Below, in pieces: positions 40,800 to 48,645 of a DNA stretch of 49,217 nucleotides. The stretch's first letter is position 1; every line of letters begins with the position of its first letter. The notes beneath the pieces are model-generated. The model worked only from the letters and a program-made list of their open reading frames with translations, was not told the origin of the DNA and did no database searches. A program made the position numbers and the translations under genes. This DNA is from Propionibacteriaceae bacterium (GTDB taxonomy: Bacteria > Actinomycetota > Actinomycetes > Propionibacteriales > Propionibacteriaceae), in contig JAOPXN010000074.1 in the NCBI GenBank assembly GCA_025965155.1, positions 1-49,217 on the forward strand. The letters run 5' to 3'.

Positions 40800-41831
40800 A
40801 TGCGCGCGTTGCAGCTCGAGGACTTCGGCAAGCTCGTCGTGACAGAGCTCCCCGAGCCCGACCCGGGACCCGGTGAGGTCGTACTTGACGTAATTGCAAC
40901 CGGCATCTGCGGTTCCGACATTCACGGCTTCACGGGCGAGAACGGGCGACGGGTCCCGGGTCAAGTGATGGGGCACGAGTCGGTCGGCAGGGTGCGCTCC
41001 CTTGGTCACGGCATCGACGCCACGCTGGCGCCGATCGGCCATCTGGCGACGTTCAACCCGGTGATCGTGTCAGCGCTGGGGCAGCGGGTCTTCGCTGGCC
41101 GGGAGCAGCACGATCCAGGTCGTACCGTTATCGGTGTCAGCACCGAACGCACCTCCGCGTTTGCGCAGCGCATCGTTGTACCGATTGAGAACGTGGTGCT
41201 GCTGCCCGAGGACATACCAGTGGCGTACGGCGCCCTGATCGAGCCGCTGGCCGTCGGGCTCAATGCGGTCCGTCGCGTACAGCTGCGACCCGGCGAGTCT
41301 GTGCTCGTTGTCGGAGGCGGCCCTATCGGTCAGTCCACGGTTCTCGCGGCGGTACACGAGGGTGCCGCCCAGGTCTATGTTAGTGAGCCGAACCTCGAGC
41401 GGCGCGCGCTCTGCGAGTCCATCGGGGCAATCGCACTTAACCCGGCCGACGGTCCACTGCCGGAACAGATCATTCAGCGCCATGGAGTTCTGCTCGACAT
41501 AGCCGTGGATGCCGTAGGGAGCTCAGCGTCCCTGGCCGATTGCCTCGGCTCAACGGCTTTCGGCGGTCGGGTCTGCTTGGTCGGCATGGGGAGCCGCCAG
41601 ATCTCGGTCGATGCATATCGCGTCAGCACTGAGGAGCGCTCGGTCGTGGGCAGCTTCTGCTACTCGTTCGACGTGTTCAGAGCCGCCGCCGAGTGGGTTG
41701 CCAGTGGTGAGGAGATCTTTGGTTGCTTGATCAGCGCCGAGGTGTCGCTCGACCACGCCCAGGACGCGTTCCAGCGCCTGGCAACAAAGGCGGACGTGCC
41801 TGGCAAGATCCTGGTGCGGCTTGATCACTAA
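40800..41831 (+). CDS. Zinc-type medium-chain dehydrogenase lacking the structural-zinc cysteines
   Basis: The ATG at 40800 follows AAGGAAG and gives 343 residues. Catalytic zinc residues are Cys37 (TGICGSDIHGF), His59/Glu60 (MGHESVG) and probably Glu148 (GALIEPLAVG). The cofactor loop is VVGGGPIGQSTVLAA (170-184). The four-cysteine structural lobe normally near 90-110 is replaced by NPVIVSALGQRVFAGREQHD with no cysteine. It resembles sorbitol/threonine-dehydrogenase-type enzymes oxidising a secondary alcohol with NAD. Last gene of the catabolic cluster, with its own 99-base upstream gap. Confidence 0.9.
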   Translation: MRALQLEDFGKLVVTELPEPDPGPGEVVLDVIATGICGSDIHGFTGENGRRVPGQVMGHESVGRVRSLGHGIDATLAPIGHLATFNPVIVSALGQRVFAGREQHDPGRTVIGVSTERTSAFAQRIVVPIENVVLLPEDIPVAYGALIEPLAVGLNAVRRVQLRPGESVLVVGGGPIGQSTVLAAVHEGAAQVYVSEPNLERRALCESIGAIALNPADGPLPEQIIQRHGVLLDIAVDAVGSSASLADCLGSTAFGGRVCLVGMGSRQISVDAYRVSTEERSVVGSFCYSFDVFRAAAEWVASGEEIFGCLISAEVSLDHAQDAFQRLATKADVPGKILVRLDH

Positions 41832-41980
41832 GGATTGATCTTCGTCCGGCTAGAGGTTCCTGGGTACCAGCCGCCGAGGCAGCCTTGCGAACGGGCTGGT
41901 AGCTCCCCCAGGTATCCCCTAGCATCGCTATTGAAGTTCAAAGTGCCGGTACCTGCAAGCAGCTAGCTAAGGAGAACCGA

Positions 41981-42538
41981 ATGACGACAGGCGCCACCGC
42001 CTCCCAGGATCTTGCTGGCGACTACCAGCTTGACCCGGCGCACACCAGCATCGGATTCGTCGCCCGGCATGCCATGGTGACCAAGGTTCGGGGCACGTTC
42101 GATGAGTTCGAAGGTCAGGTACACATTGACCCGGACATCTCCAAGTCGGTCGTGCGCGTGGTGATCAAGGCGGCGAGCATCGACACGCGGAACGAGATGC
42201 GCGACACCCATCTCCGAAGCAACGACTTCCTCGCGATGGAGGAATACCCAGAGATCACCTTCGACTCGACTGAAGTCGGCCTGGCCGATGAAGACACCGC
42301 ACGCATCACCGGCGACCTGACCATCAGGGGCGTCACCAAGTCGGTGACGTTCGAGATCACCTACACAGGCTCAGCCAAGGATCCCTTCGGCAACCTTCGG
42401 CTAGGGTTCGAGGGCTCATTCGTGATCAACCGCAAGGACTGGGGAGTTAGCTGGAACGCACCGCTCGAGGCTGGCGGCATGCTGGTCAGCGAGAAAGTCA
42501 CCGTGGAGTTCGACGTTTCGGCAATCAAGGTCACCTAA
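41981..42538 (+). CDS. YceI family lipid/polyisoprenoid-binding protein
   Basis: The ATG at 41981 follows AAGGAGA and gives 185 residues. The lipocalin-like beta-barrel shows YQLDPAHTSIGFVARHAMVTKVRGTFDEFEG at the start, RNEMRDTHLRSNDFLAMEEYPEITFDST, GDLTIRGVTKSVTFE and INRKDWGVSWN. Unlike many YceI proteins it has no signal peptide, so it is probably cytoplasmic, as usual in actinobacteria. It is taken to bind a polyisoprenoid or similar hydrophobic molecule. It is alone, 149 bases after the catabolic cluster. Confidence 0.93.
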   Translation: MTTGATASQDLAGDYQLDPAHTSIGFVARHAMVTKVRGTFDEFEGQVHIDPDISKSVVRVVIKAASIDTRNEMRDTHLRSNDFLAMEEYPEITFDSTEVGLADEDTARITGDLTIRGVTKSVTFEITYTGSAKDPFGNLRLGFEGSFVINRKDWGVSWNAPLEAGGMLVSEKVTVEFDVSAIKVT

Positions 42539-42626
42539 GGACGTAGATCGGAGCACCGAGGTTGGATCTGGGCCCAGCGGGCGGCTGCCGGATCGTGTAG
42601 TCGGCCCCCGGCAAACAAGGCTGCCG

Positions 42627-43199
42627 CTACCCAGCGAACGAGCAGCGCATGATGGGTCGCTCCGGCGACCGGCGTGCGACCTCGACAAACCCAGCGTTGG
42701 TAAATGTTGACGCATACCCGGTCGCCGTGGCGCTTGGCGAGACGGTGCCGTCGAGGGGGTAGGCCTCGAGCGCTGGGGCGCCGGCGGAGCGTGCCAGCTC
42801 AAGTGCTGAGGTAATAAGTGCGGACGTGATGCCCTCGCGGCGATGGCCTTTTCGCACGTAGAAGCAGGTAATCGCCCACACCGCGACATCGTCAACGCGC
42901 CGTACTCGCCACCCTTGCTCAAGCCCCGGGACCGCGTCGCGGGGAGTCACCTGGCACCACCCGACCGCTGTGCCCTCACCAAGCGCCAGCAGGCCTGGGG
43001 GCGGTCCTTGAAGGACGAGCTTGCGGAAATCTGTGCGGTTCCGTTGCGCGGTACGTCGCCGGTACTCTGACCCGATCCGGGTTGCCATGCACCAGCACCG
43101 GCTCGCAGGCCCACCTTGATCGATGAGATCCTCGAATGCCGGCCACAGCTCGCCCGTGAGGGGTGTGATGACAAGGTCGGTTGGCGCCGTTCGGGTCAC
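42627..43199 (-). CDS. GNAT family N-acetyltransferase
   Basis: The 190-residue protein begins at GTG 43199, with no strong ribosome site. The acetyl-CoA loop is FYVRKGHRREGITSALITSALELARSAGA (RxxGxxG/A form, about 114-142). An N-terminal Cys/Trp-rich block RCWCMATRIGSEYRRR and VGWCQVTPRDAVPGL appear before it. LEAYPLDGTVSPSATATGYASTFTNAGFVEVAR fits the last strands of a subgroup seen in actinobacteria. Substrate unknown. Convergent with the YceI gene. Confidence 0.87.
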   Translation of the reverse strand: MTRTAPTDLVITPLTGELWPAFEDLIDQGGPASRCWCMATRIGSEYRRRTAQRNRTDFRKLVLQGPPPGLLALGEGTAVGWCQVTPRDAVPGLEQGWRVRRVDDVAVWAITCFYVRKGHRREGITSALITSALELARSAGAPALEAYPLDGTVSPSATATGYASTFTNAGFVEVARRSPERPIMRCSFAG

Positions 43200-43808
43200 A
43201 AGATCTAAGCAACTACACTGTGGGCCCGCTGTCTAGGCGTGGGCGCGCCAAAGCACGAACAGCCACCCAGCGCCACGCCGGCCGCTCAAGGGTGGCTGCA
43301 CGGATCACGAGAAACTAGGCAGTTTGCCTCACGCCAGGTCGGTCGGTGCAACGCTCGAAAGCGCTTATGTGAACTCTTGAGAGTTCGGTGGGAGTCTCAA
43401 GGGCTGTTTCAAGATCGGGCCGCTGCGTGGGCGGGGCTGCTGCCGCGGCTGGCTGTGGAATGAAAGAAATGCGGCGGATCCGAGTGATCATGATCGCTTC
43501 CTTACGGTACGGGGTGCTTCCATGGGGACGATGACGGGAGGTCCGGTCCTGTTTGAGGGCTCAGGGTGCGCTGGCGATGATGCCGGTTGCATGTCGAAGA
43601 AACGCCGATCAGGTGGACTCTCCACCCATAACCTCGTCGTGACGACAGCGAAAGTGGAACATCATCGCACGAAAGCACTGGGGCCGGCCTGCCGGCGCAA
43701 GATCGCCGTCCGGTCGGTGACCGGCTGAGATCCGAGTGCAGAAATGATCCACTATTCCCCCTGCGTCTCTACAAAGAGTGACACCGAAAAGATTGGGACA
43801 CAACAGTC
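43200..43808. other. Gene-poor stretch with two short palindromes
   Basis: I find no convincing gene here: the short frames lack ribosome sites and family resemblance. It holds AAGCGCTT (43359-43366) and a perfect inverted repeat GAACTCT-TG-AGAGTTC (43371-43386). TATGTGAACT (43366-43375) is the exact reverse complement of the operator half-site AGTTCACATA at 29922. GC falls after about 43738. The stretch may be a decayed gene or an insertion remnant. Confidence 0.5.
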
Positions 43809-43964
43809 ATGGTTGTCAAGCCATCAAGCGGTTTTATCTCTCAGTGTCAGAATGATTGCTTCTTCAACAAAACAGATGGGGTCCAGGGACTCGGAAAAGG
43901 GAGGGAAATCTTCACCTACGACACTCCAGGTTTGGTAAATCTTGGCCTTGGAAGGCTCCGGTGA
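43809..43964 (+). CDS. Possible small ORF in a low-GC island, 51 aa
   Basis: The ATG at 43809 opens 51 codons (MVVKPSSGFISQCQND... ending GLVNLGLGRLR) with natural-looking composition: two Cys, several Phe and Gly, few Arg. Codon use is unlike the flanking genes, with A/T-ending codons (GGT, TTT, AAA, CCA) common. No ribosome site precedes it, and the frame stays open a few codons upstream of the ATG. It could be a fragment of a transferred gene. I do not recognise it. Confidence 0.2.
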   Translation: MVVKPSSGFISQCQNDCFFNKTDGVQGLGKGREIFTYDTPGLVNLGLGRLR

Positions 43965-44038
43965 GCATAGGCGCGCGGCTGCGGCGCGGGGGGCGTCATA
44001 CATACTGAGTCAGACAGGCCGACTGAACGGAGTGACCG

Positions 44039-44478
44039 ATGGACTGGACACCGGAAGTCGTAATGCTGCCGGTGAGTGACATCGACCGCTCGTCGCCTTC
44101 TACCGGGACCAGGTCGGATTCGACCTGGACCATCACACCGTGACTGAGCATATGGACGTGGCTCAGCCGACACCGCGAGGCTCCGGCTGTTCGATTGTCA
44201 TTGGTACGCTGCCGAGTCAGCAGCAGATGACACCCGGCTCAATGCATGGACTGCAGCTCGTCGTTGCGGACGCTGAGGCCGCGCAGCGGCAGCTTCTGGA
44301 CCGCGGTGTTGAGGCCAGCGAGATCACGGTGTTCGATGAGCGCGACGGCGGAACGTTCTTTGGCTTCACCGATCCCGATGGCAACAGCTGGGCCGTACAG
44401 CAGCTCAGGGCCCGCGGCGATCGGCCGCTGATCCCAGTTGAGGCCAGGGGTCGGTTCGGAGCTGACGCGTCGGACTAG
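44039..44478 (+). pseudogene. VOC (glyoxalase/bleomycin resistance) family protein, frameshifted by one missing base
   Basis: Translation from ATG 44039 reads MDWTPEVVMLPVSDIDRS, the normal first strand of a VOC protein, then runs off frame. The frame one base back continues VAFYRDQVGFDLDHHTVTEHMDVAQPTPRGSGCSIVIGT and so on to the stop at 44478, with LQLVVADAEAAQRQLLDRGVEAS, FFGFTDPDGNSWAVQQL as the second betaalphabetabetabeta unit. The break lies at about 44090-44092, where one base is missing from what should be a Ser-(Leu/Val)-Ala-Phe-Tyr run. It is either a pseudogene or a sequencing error. The intact family binds a metal and a small ligand, often an antibiotic or a glyoxal adduct. Confidence 0.85.
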
Positions 44479-44549
44479 CCGAAGAGTCCTGCACCAGAAC
44501 GCAACGGCTGGCATCAACGACATTCAAGGCGGGCACGCGCATCCGTCGG

Positions 44550-45176
44550 TCAGCGGGATCTGCGGACCAGGCCACAAGCAACGCGATCGCTTGCGTTGCC
44601 GGTTCGCGCCGTGAGGTCAGTTGCCGCGGCGCTGTTGGCGGTGTACTGATCGGGTTTGATGCCCATCGGGACGTTGCCAAAATTGTCCGGCTTCGCATGC
44701 AAGATCACCGCGCGTCCGCGCAGATCGTTCGGGTCGATCCGGTCGGTAGCGAACCTGAGACGGGCCGTACCGTCCGCCATGACAAGTGGACTAGGCATGT
44801 CGCCGTTGTGGGCGCCGTGAGTCTGCCCCTGAGCCGATAGGTGCCCGTCGGCGGAGACGAACCACGTCGACGCCGACGCCGATGGGTCGGCGACGCAGCC
44901 CTGCCCGTTGGCAGGGTCGTTGTTGGCGTGGACATGGAAACCATGGAACGCGCCGGGTGCTACGTATCGGTTCGGCCGGAGTACGGCGTCAACGCGCATC
45001 GAATCGTGTCCAATGCGAAACTTCACCGTCCCGACCACGCGTCCGCTCGGATCACGAAGTTTCGCGCGGAACTCGGCGTCATGCGCAGTCGCTGGATATC
45101 CGAAGACCAACACGCTCGTCACCGCCGTGGTGACCGTTGCTGCGCCAAGCGCAATTACTTTCCTGATCAACTTCAC
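44550..45176 (-). CDS. sodC: Secreted Cu/Zn superoxide dismutase
   Basis: The GTG at 45176 follows GAGGGAG and gives 208 residues. A signal peptide ends near YPATAHD. The copper ligands are His81 and His83 in GAFHGFHVHAN, His120 or His123 in QTHGAHNGDMPSP, and His160 in VILHAKPDNFG; Asp126 is a zinc ligand. Cys94 and Cys201 can form the family disulphide. It converts superoxide to peroxide outside the cell. The HAKPDN loop departs from the usual HEKADD, and the arginine of the active site is in a variant position near the C-terminus (VACGLVRRSR). The promoter gap has a hairpin. Confidence 0.9.
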   Translation of the reverse strand: MKLIRKVIALGAATVTTAVTSVLVFGYPATAHDAEFRAKLRDPSGRVVGTVKFRIGHDSMRVDAVLRPNRYVAPGAFHGFHVHANNDPANGQGCVADPSASASTWFVSADGHLSAQGQTHGAHNGDMPSPLVMADGTARLRFATDRIDPNDLRGRAVILHAKPDNFGNVPMGIKPDQYTANSAAATDLTARTGNASDRVACGLVRRSR

Positions 45177-45520
45177 CGACTCCCTCGATAGTCCTTTGTC
45201 TTATGGGCCCGGTTTTAGCCCATGGCTGACCATAGTCGAGAAGCGGAGGGCGGTAACGTAACGGTAAACCATAGACCACCATTGACCGTCCACTCGGCAA
45301 ATATTATCCTTCAGAACTCGTCAGATTGGGCCGTCGACGTCGGATCGACTTTCAGCCGGACTCTTTGCGCGGGACTTAGCAATCGCACGCTTTTGCGCGG
45401 GAGGCGGGCACGTTTATGGCGTTGCCCATCGCTGCACGCCTCTTCGTCCTCGGCCACGTCACACCGCCGTCCTAGCGCTCGTGCCGCGCGCGGCCACGGT
45501 TTCGTGGCAGTTGCCCGCGC
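45177..45520. other. Gap between sodC and the coiled-coil gene, with hairpin
   Basis: ATGGGC (45203-45208) and GCCCAT (45218-45223) form a 6-bp stem with a 9-base loop, 27-47 bases upstream of the sodC start; it may lie in the sodC 5' leader. The stretch 45240-45330 is AT-rich, consistent with a promoter. I see no gene in the rest: frames are short or simply mirror the coiled-coil gene. Confidence 0.5.
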
Positions 45521-47875
45521 TCAGCCGCCGAGCCGCTTAGCGAGCGCTTTGGCCTCCCGCGAGGGAGCGCGGGAGCCCCACACATCCCCGCTTCGCAAGC
45601 GGGCACTGGAGAGGTCTTCCAGTGCGCCTTGCAGCTGGGGCCCGTACCCCGCAAGGTCCGCTTCTGCGAGGGGCCGCAGCAGCTCGACCACCCGCTCGTT
45701 GGCACGCCGCGCAGCCCGCCGGTCGCCTTGGGCCTTGGCATCAAGCCAAGCCTGTTGGGCCAGGGCCAGCTCCTCCTGCGCTGCGGCCGGCGACTTTGCT
45801 TCCGGCGACTCCGCGTTGATCTGTGCGGGCTCCTGGCGCGCCGCCTCCGCCCGCTCAGCCTCCAGACGCGCCGCCTCCACCCGCTCAGCCTCGCGTTCCT
45901 GCTCGACCTTGATCCGTTCTGCCTGCTCCGCCTCAGCTTCTTCGGCCGCCAACCGGTCCGCTTGGAGGCGTTCAGCCTTGGCCCGCTCCTCGACGCGCTC
46001 GAGCTCAGCCAGCTCGGCCTGCAGACGCTCCAGTTCGAGGCGTTCTGCTTCGGCGAGGGCAGCGGACCGCCGCTCAGCTTCTAGTCGCTCGGCGTCGAGC
46101 CGCTCCGGCTCCCTTCGCTCCACCCCGAGCCGTTCCGCGTCACGCCGCTCGGTTTGGAGCCGCTCGGCCTCCTGCCGCTCGGCCTCTCGCCGCTCAACCT
46201 CCAACCGATGCTCCTCGAGGCGTTCCTCGCGCCGGCGCTTCCGCTCGACCCGCTCCGCCTCCTCGGCGGCGGCGCGCCGCTCAGCTTCCAGCCGCTGAGC
46301 CTCTTCTGCCTGGGCACGTTGCGCCGCCAGCCGGCTGGCGGCGGCGCGTTCGGCTTCGAGCCGTTCGGCTTCGCGGCGCTCGGTCTCGAGCCGCGCTTGC
46401 TCCTGCCGCTCCAGCTCCAGCCGGTGCGCCTCGGCACGCTCGGCCTCAAGCCAGGCGGCAGTCGCGCCCTGCAGCTCGGGCCGGAGCTCCGCCGAGCCCA
46501 CCTCTCCTGTGCCAGCAGCAGAGGTGGTCGTTGCGGCGTACGAGGCAGCCGGCTCCAGTGGCGCCCAGCTGACCGAACGCGTACCACGGCTTACGACGCC
46601 GCGGGCCAGATCCTCGACTGCGGTACGCGTCGGCACTCCCTGGAGCGCCTGCCCCGCCAGCCCTCGAGCCAGCTCATTGAACGCATCCTCGGCGGACCGG
46701 GCACTATCTAGGTCACCCCCCGCCTGCAGCGCCTCGGCCAACGCAAGCAGACCCACGGCGTGGGCGGCCGACCCAGAAGCCTCGGCAGGCATAAGCTCAC
46801 GCAGCATCTGCACCGCCTCACCGCTGCGTCCGATGCGGGTCAGCACCCGAGCCCGGACCGCGGCCACCAGCAGCCGGCTCGACTCCGAGCCGGATCCATT
46901 GACCGCGACCGCGACAGCTTCGGCAGCGGCGGTGTCCGCCTCGTCGACCCGGTCCGCTCGCAGCAGGTCACCGGCTAGATCGGCGAGAGCTAATGCCAGC
47001 TGCGCGCGCGCCGGGTCGCCCAGCCGCGCGGTGAGCCCCTGCAGCCGCTCGACCAGCGTCCGCCGGGTGACTAACCCGAGGTCGACCTGGTCGGAGGCGG
47101 CCAAGCGGTCGGCCAGATCCCGGTACAGGCCGAACAGCGGCTGAGCCAGGCGCTCCACCAGGGCCGGACTTAGTCGCGCCGGCTGTTGCAGCCGTCCGTC
47201 GACCTCGGCCTCGTACCGCTCCTGGGCTGAGTGCAGGTAGGTCAGCGCCTCGTCGGCCAGCCCGGCCGCCCAACGGGAGTCGGCGGCGAGCCGGTCCGTG
47301 CCCACCACCAGGTACGCGGCCGCGGGGTCCTCGCGAAGGCCGGAGTCGGCTAGCCGGGCGAGGGCGGCGTCGGCGTACGCGTTGGCTGCTGCGAGGTCAC
47401 CGGACGCCAGCGCGCCACGGGCGGTCGAGGAGAGTGCCCAGATCGCCGTTTGCGGCTCCACCTGCTCCGCCAGACCCAGCTCGCGCAGTTGCTGCTGAAT
47501 GTCCCGGAGCGATTCGATCGTTCGGCCTGCGGCGTCCGGCAGCCCCAGGCCAGCTTGGACGGTGGCGAGGTGGACGACCGCTGTCATATAGCGGGCGGCA
47601 TCCGACACCGAGGTGTAGGGCCCGATGGGCCCGTTGGCCGTCAGCAGCTGCGCAGCTCGTCGAACTGCCTCTTGAGCGTCCGTCGCGGCCGCGGCATAGC
47701 CGTTTCCGAGGAGCCGGTGCGCGGTGAGCTCAACCAAGGCGTCGGCCAGATCAGACGCCTTCGACGGGTCCGACCCCACCCAGCCGCGGAGCCGCTGCAC
47801 CGACGAGGCCAGGGTCTTGGCCTGTTTCGCGTACGGGTCCTGAGGCTGCTTTCCTGCCTTCTGTGCTTGGGCCAT
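45521..47875 (-). CDS. Large helical/coiled-coil protein, 784 aa
   Basis: The ATG at 47875 opens 784 residues. Residues 1-430 are all-alpha and repeat-like, with pieces such as ADALVELTAHRLLGNGYAAAATDAQEAVRRAAQLL and ALASGDLAAANAYADAALARLADSGL, suggesting TPR-type helical pairs. Residues about 465-700 are a long charged run of E-A-E-R-x-x-A-E/L-R heptads, a coiled coil or single alpha helix. Residues 705-784 form a short helical end. No membrane segment or signal peptide. Function is unknown; a scaffold or assembly role fits the architecture. The neighbour upstream (48046-48504) is separated by a strong hairpin. Confidence 0.82.
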   Translation of the reverse strand: MAQAQKAGKQPQDPYAKQAKTLASSVQRLRGWVGSDPSKASDLADALVELTAHRLLGNGYAAAATDAQEAVRRAAQLLTANGPIGPYTSVSDAARYMTAVVHLATVQAGLGLPDAAGRTIESLRDIQQQLRELGLAEQVEPQTAIWALSSTARGALASGDLAAANAYADAALARLADSGLREDPAAAYLVVGTDRLAADSRWAAGLADEALTYLHSAQERYEAEVDGRLQQPARLSPALVERLAQPLFGLYRDLADRLAASDQVDLGLVTRRTLVERLQGLTARLGDPARAQLALALADLAGDLLRADRVDEADTAAAEAVAVAVNGSGSESSRLLVAAVRARVLTRIGRSGEAVQMLRELMPAEASGSAAHAVGLLALAEALQAGGDLDSARSAEDAFNELARGLAGQALQGVPTRTAVEDLARGVVSRGTRSVSWAPLEPAASYAATTTSAAGTGEVGSAELRPELQGATAAWLEAERAEAHRLELERQEQARLETERREAERLEAERAAASRLAAQRAQAEEAQRLEAERRAAAEEAERVERKRRREERLEEHRLEVERREAERQEAERLQTERRDAERLGVERREPERLDAERLEAERRSAALAEAERLELERLQAELAELERVEERAKAERLQADRLAAEEAEAEQAERIKVEQEREAERVEAARLEAERAEAARQEPAQINAESPEAKSPAAAQEELALAQQAWLDAKAQGDRRAARRANERVVELLRPLAEADLAGYGPQLQGALEDLSSARLRSGDVWGSRAPSREAKALAKRLGG

Positions 47876-47972
47876 CGTGCCTTCCGGTGCGGGATCTCGG
47901 TGGCTGCCGACCAGCTCTTCGCCACCCGTGTCCTGTCAAAGGTGATCGGGTGCGACACATGTTAGTGCCCTC

Positions 47973-47997
47973 CCCGGCAGCCAGACGGGCTGCCGGG
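47973..47997. terminator. Strong 10-bp GC-rich hairpin between the coiled-coil gene and the small membrane gene
   Basis: CCCGGCAGCC (47973-47982) pairs perfectly with GGCTGCCGGG (47988-47997) around AGACG. It lies 49 bases past the stop of the small membrane gene at 48046 and upstream of the coiled-coil start, so on the minus strand it can end the first transcript. No T-run follows on the minus strand, so it is a stem without the usual U-tract. Confidence 0.6.
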
Positions 47998-48045
47998 CAG
48001 CCTCCGCCACCACGCGAGGCTCGTGGCGCAGTCGGCTGAACCAAC

Positions 48046-48504
48046 CTACAGCTCCAGCGTCTCGATATTCCGCGAGCGCGAGTCGCGACTCGTCATCAGG
48101 TTCGATGTGTCAATCGGCCGCGCCGTCGCGCTCCAGTCGGTGATGGCGCCGGCGGTGGGGACGACCTGCCACAGGTCGCCGCTGGCCTCCAGGTCACGCA
48201 GCACCCACGCGTACGCCAGCCGGTTGGCGATCTGACGAGTTGCAGACATCCACATATCGGTGGCGACGGTCCGCTGCAACCGTTCGACGTCGGAGCAAAG
48301 CCGCTCCCGCCGCCGGACCTTAGCTAAGTCGATGGCGAACTCATCAAGCTCAGCGACAGGGCTGAGCCGCTCAACCGTGTAGGTGCCCAGTTGGATCAGC
48401 CGTGCCCCGAAAATGCGACGGGCGAGGGGCGAATAAACGAGGACGGGGGTGAGGACGAAAATGGCACAGACGAACAGCCAGCCCCCAAGCTGGTGAAGGT
48501 CCAT
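48046..48504 (-). CDS. Small membrane protein with cytoplasmic helical domain
   Basis: The ATG at 48504 follows GGAGGGAG and gives 152 residues. One helix, LGGWLFVCAIFVLTPVLVYSPLA, is followed by about 110 soluble residues, mostly helical (FAIDLAKVRRRERLCSDVERLQRTVATDMWMSATRQIANRLAYAWVL). A polar Thr/Ser/Asp tail ends the protein. I do not recognise the family. A longer frame to 48591 lacks support. It sits between a P-loop kinase and the coiled-coil gene, all on the minus strand. Confidence 0.7.
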   Translation of the reverse strand: MDLHQLGGWLFVCAIFVLTPVLVYSPLARRIFGARLIQLGTYTVERLSPVAELDEFAIDLAKVRRRERLCSDVERLQRTVATDMWMSATRQIANRLAYAWVLRDLEASGDLWQVVPTAGAITDWSATARPIDTSNLMTSRDSRSRNIETLEL

Positions 48505-48645
48505 CACACTCCCTCCTCGTTGGGAGAGCACTGACGCTCCCGGCATGGGATGAACCTCAGAAACCCCTTGCCAGTCGCACTTCCTCGGCATCGCCCAATT
48601 TACCCGGTGAATTCTCAGCAGTGCCAGGTTCGGACGGTCTGGGCG

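Noticed and set aside
43522-43728. Plus-strand 68-codon ORF (MGTMTGG...)
   Set aside because: Weak ribosome site, no family resemblance, and it overlaps equally plausible frames on the other strand; treated as non-coding.
45222-46298. Plus-strand open frame rich in Ser and Arg opposite the coiled-coil gene
   Set aside because: Its SAS/RSAS repeats are the direct complement of the E-A-E-R heptads on the minus strand; no ribosome site or family.
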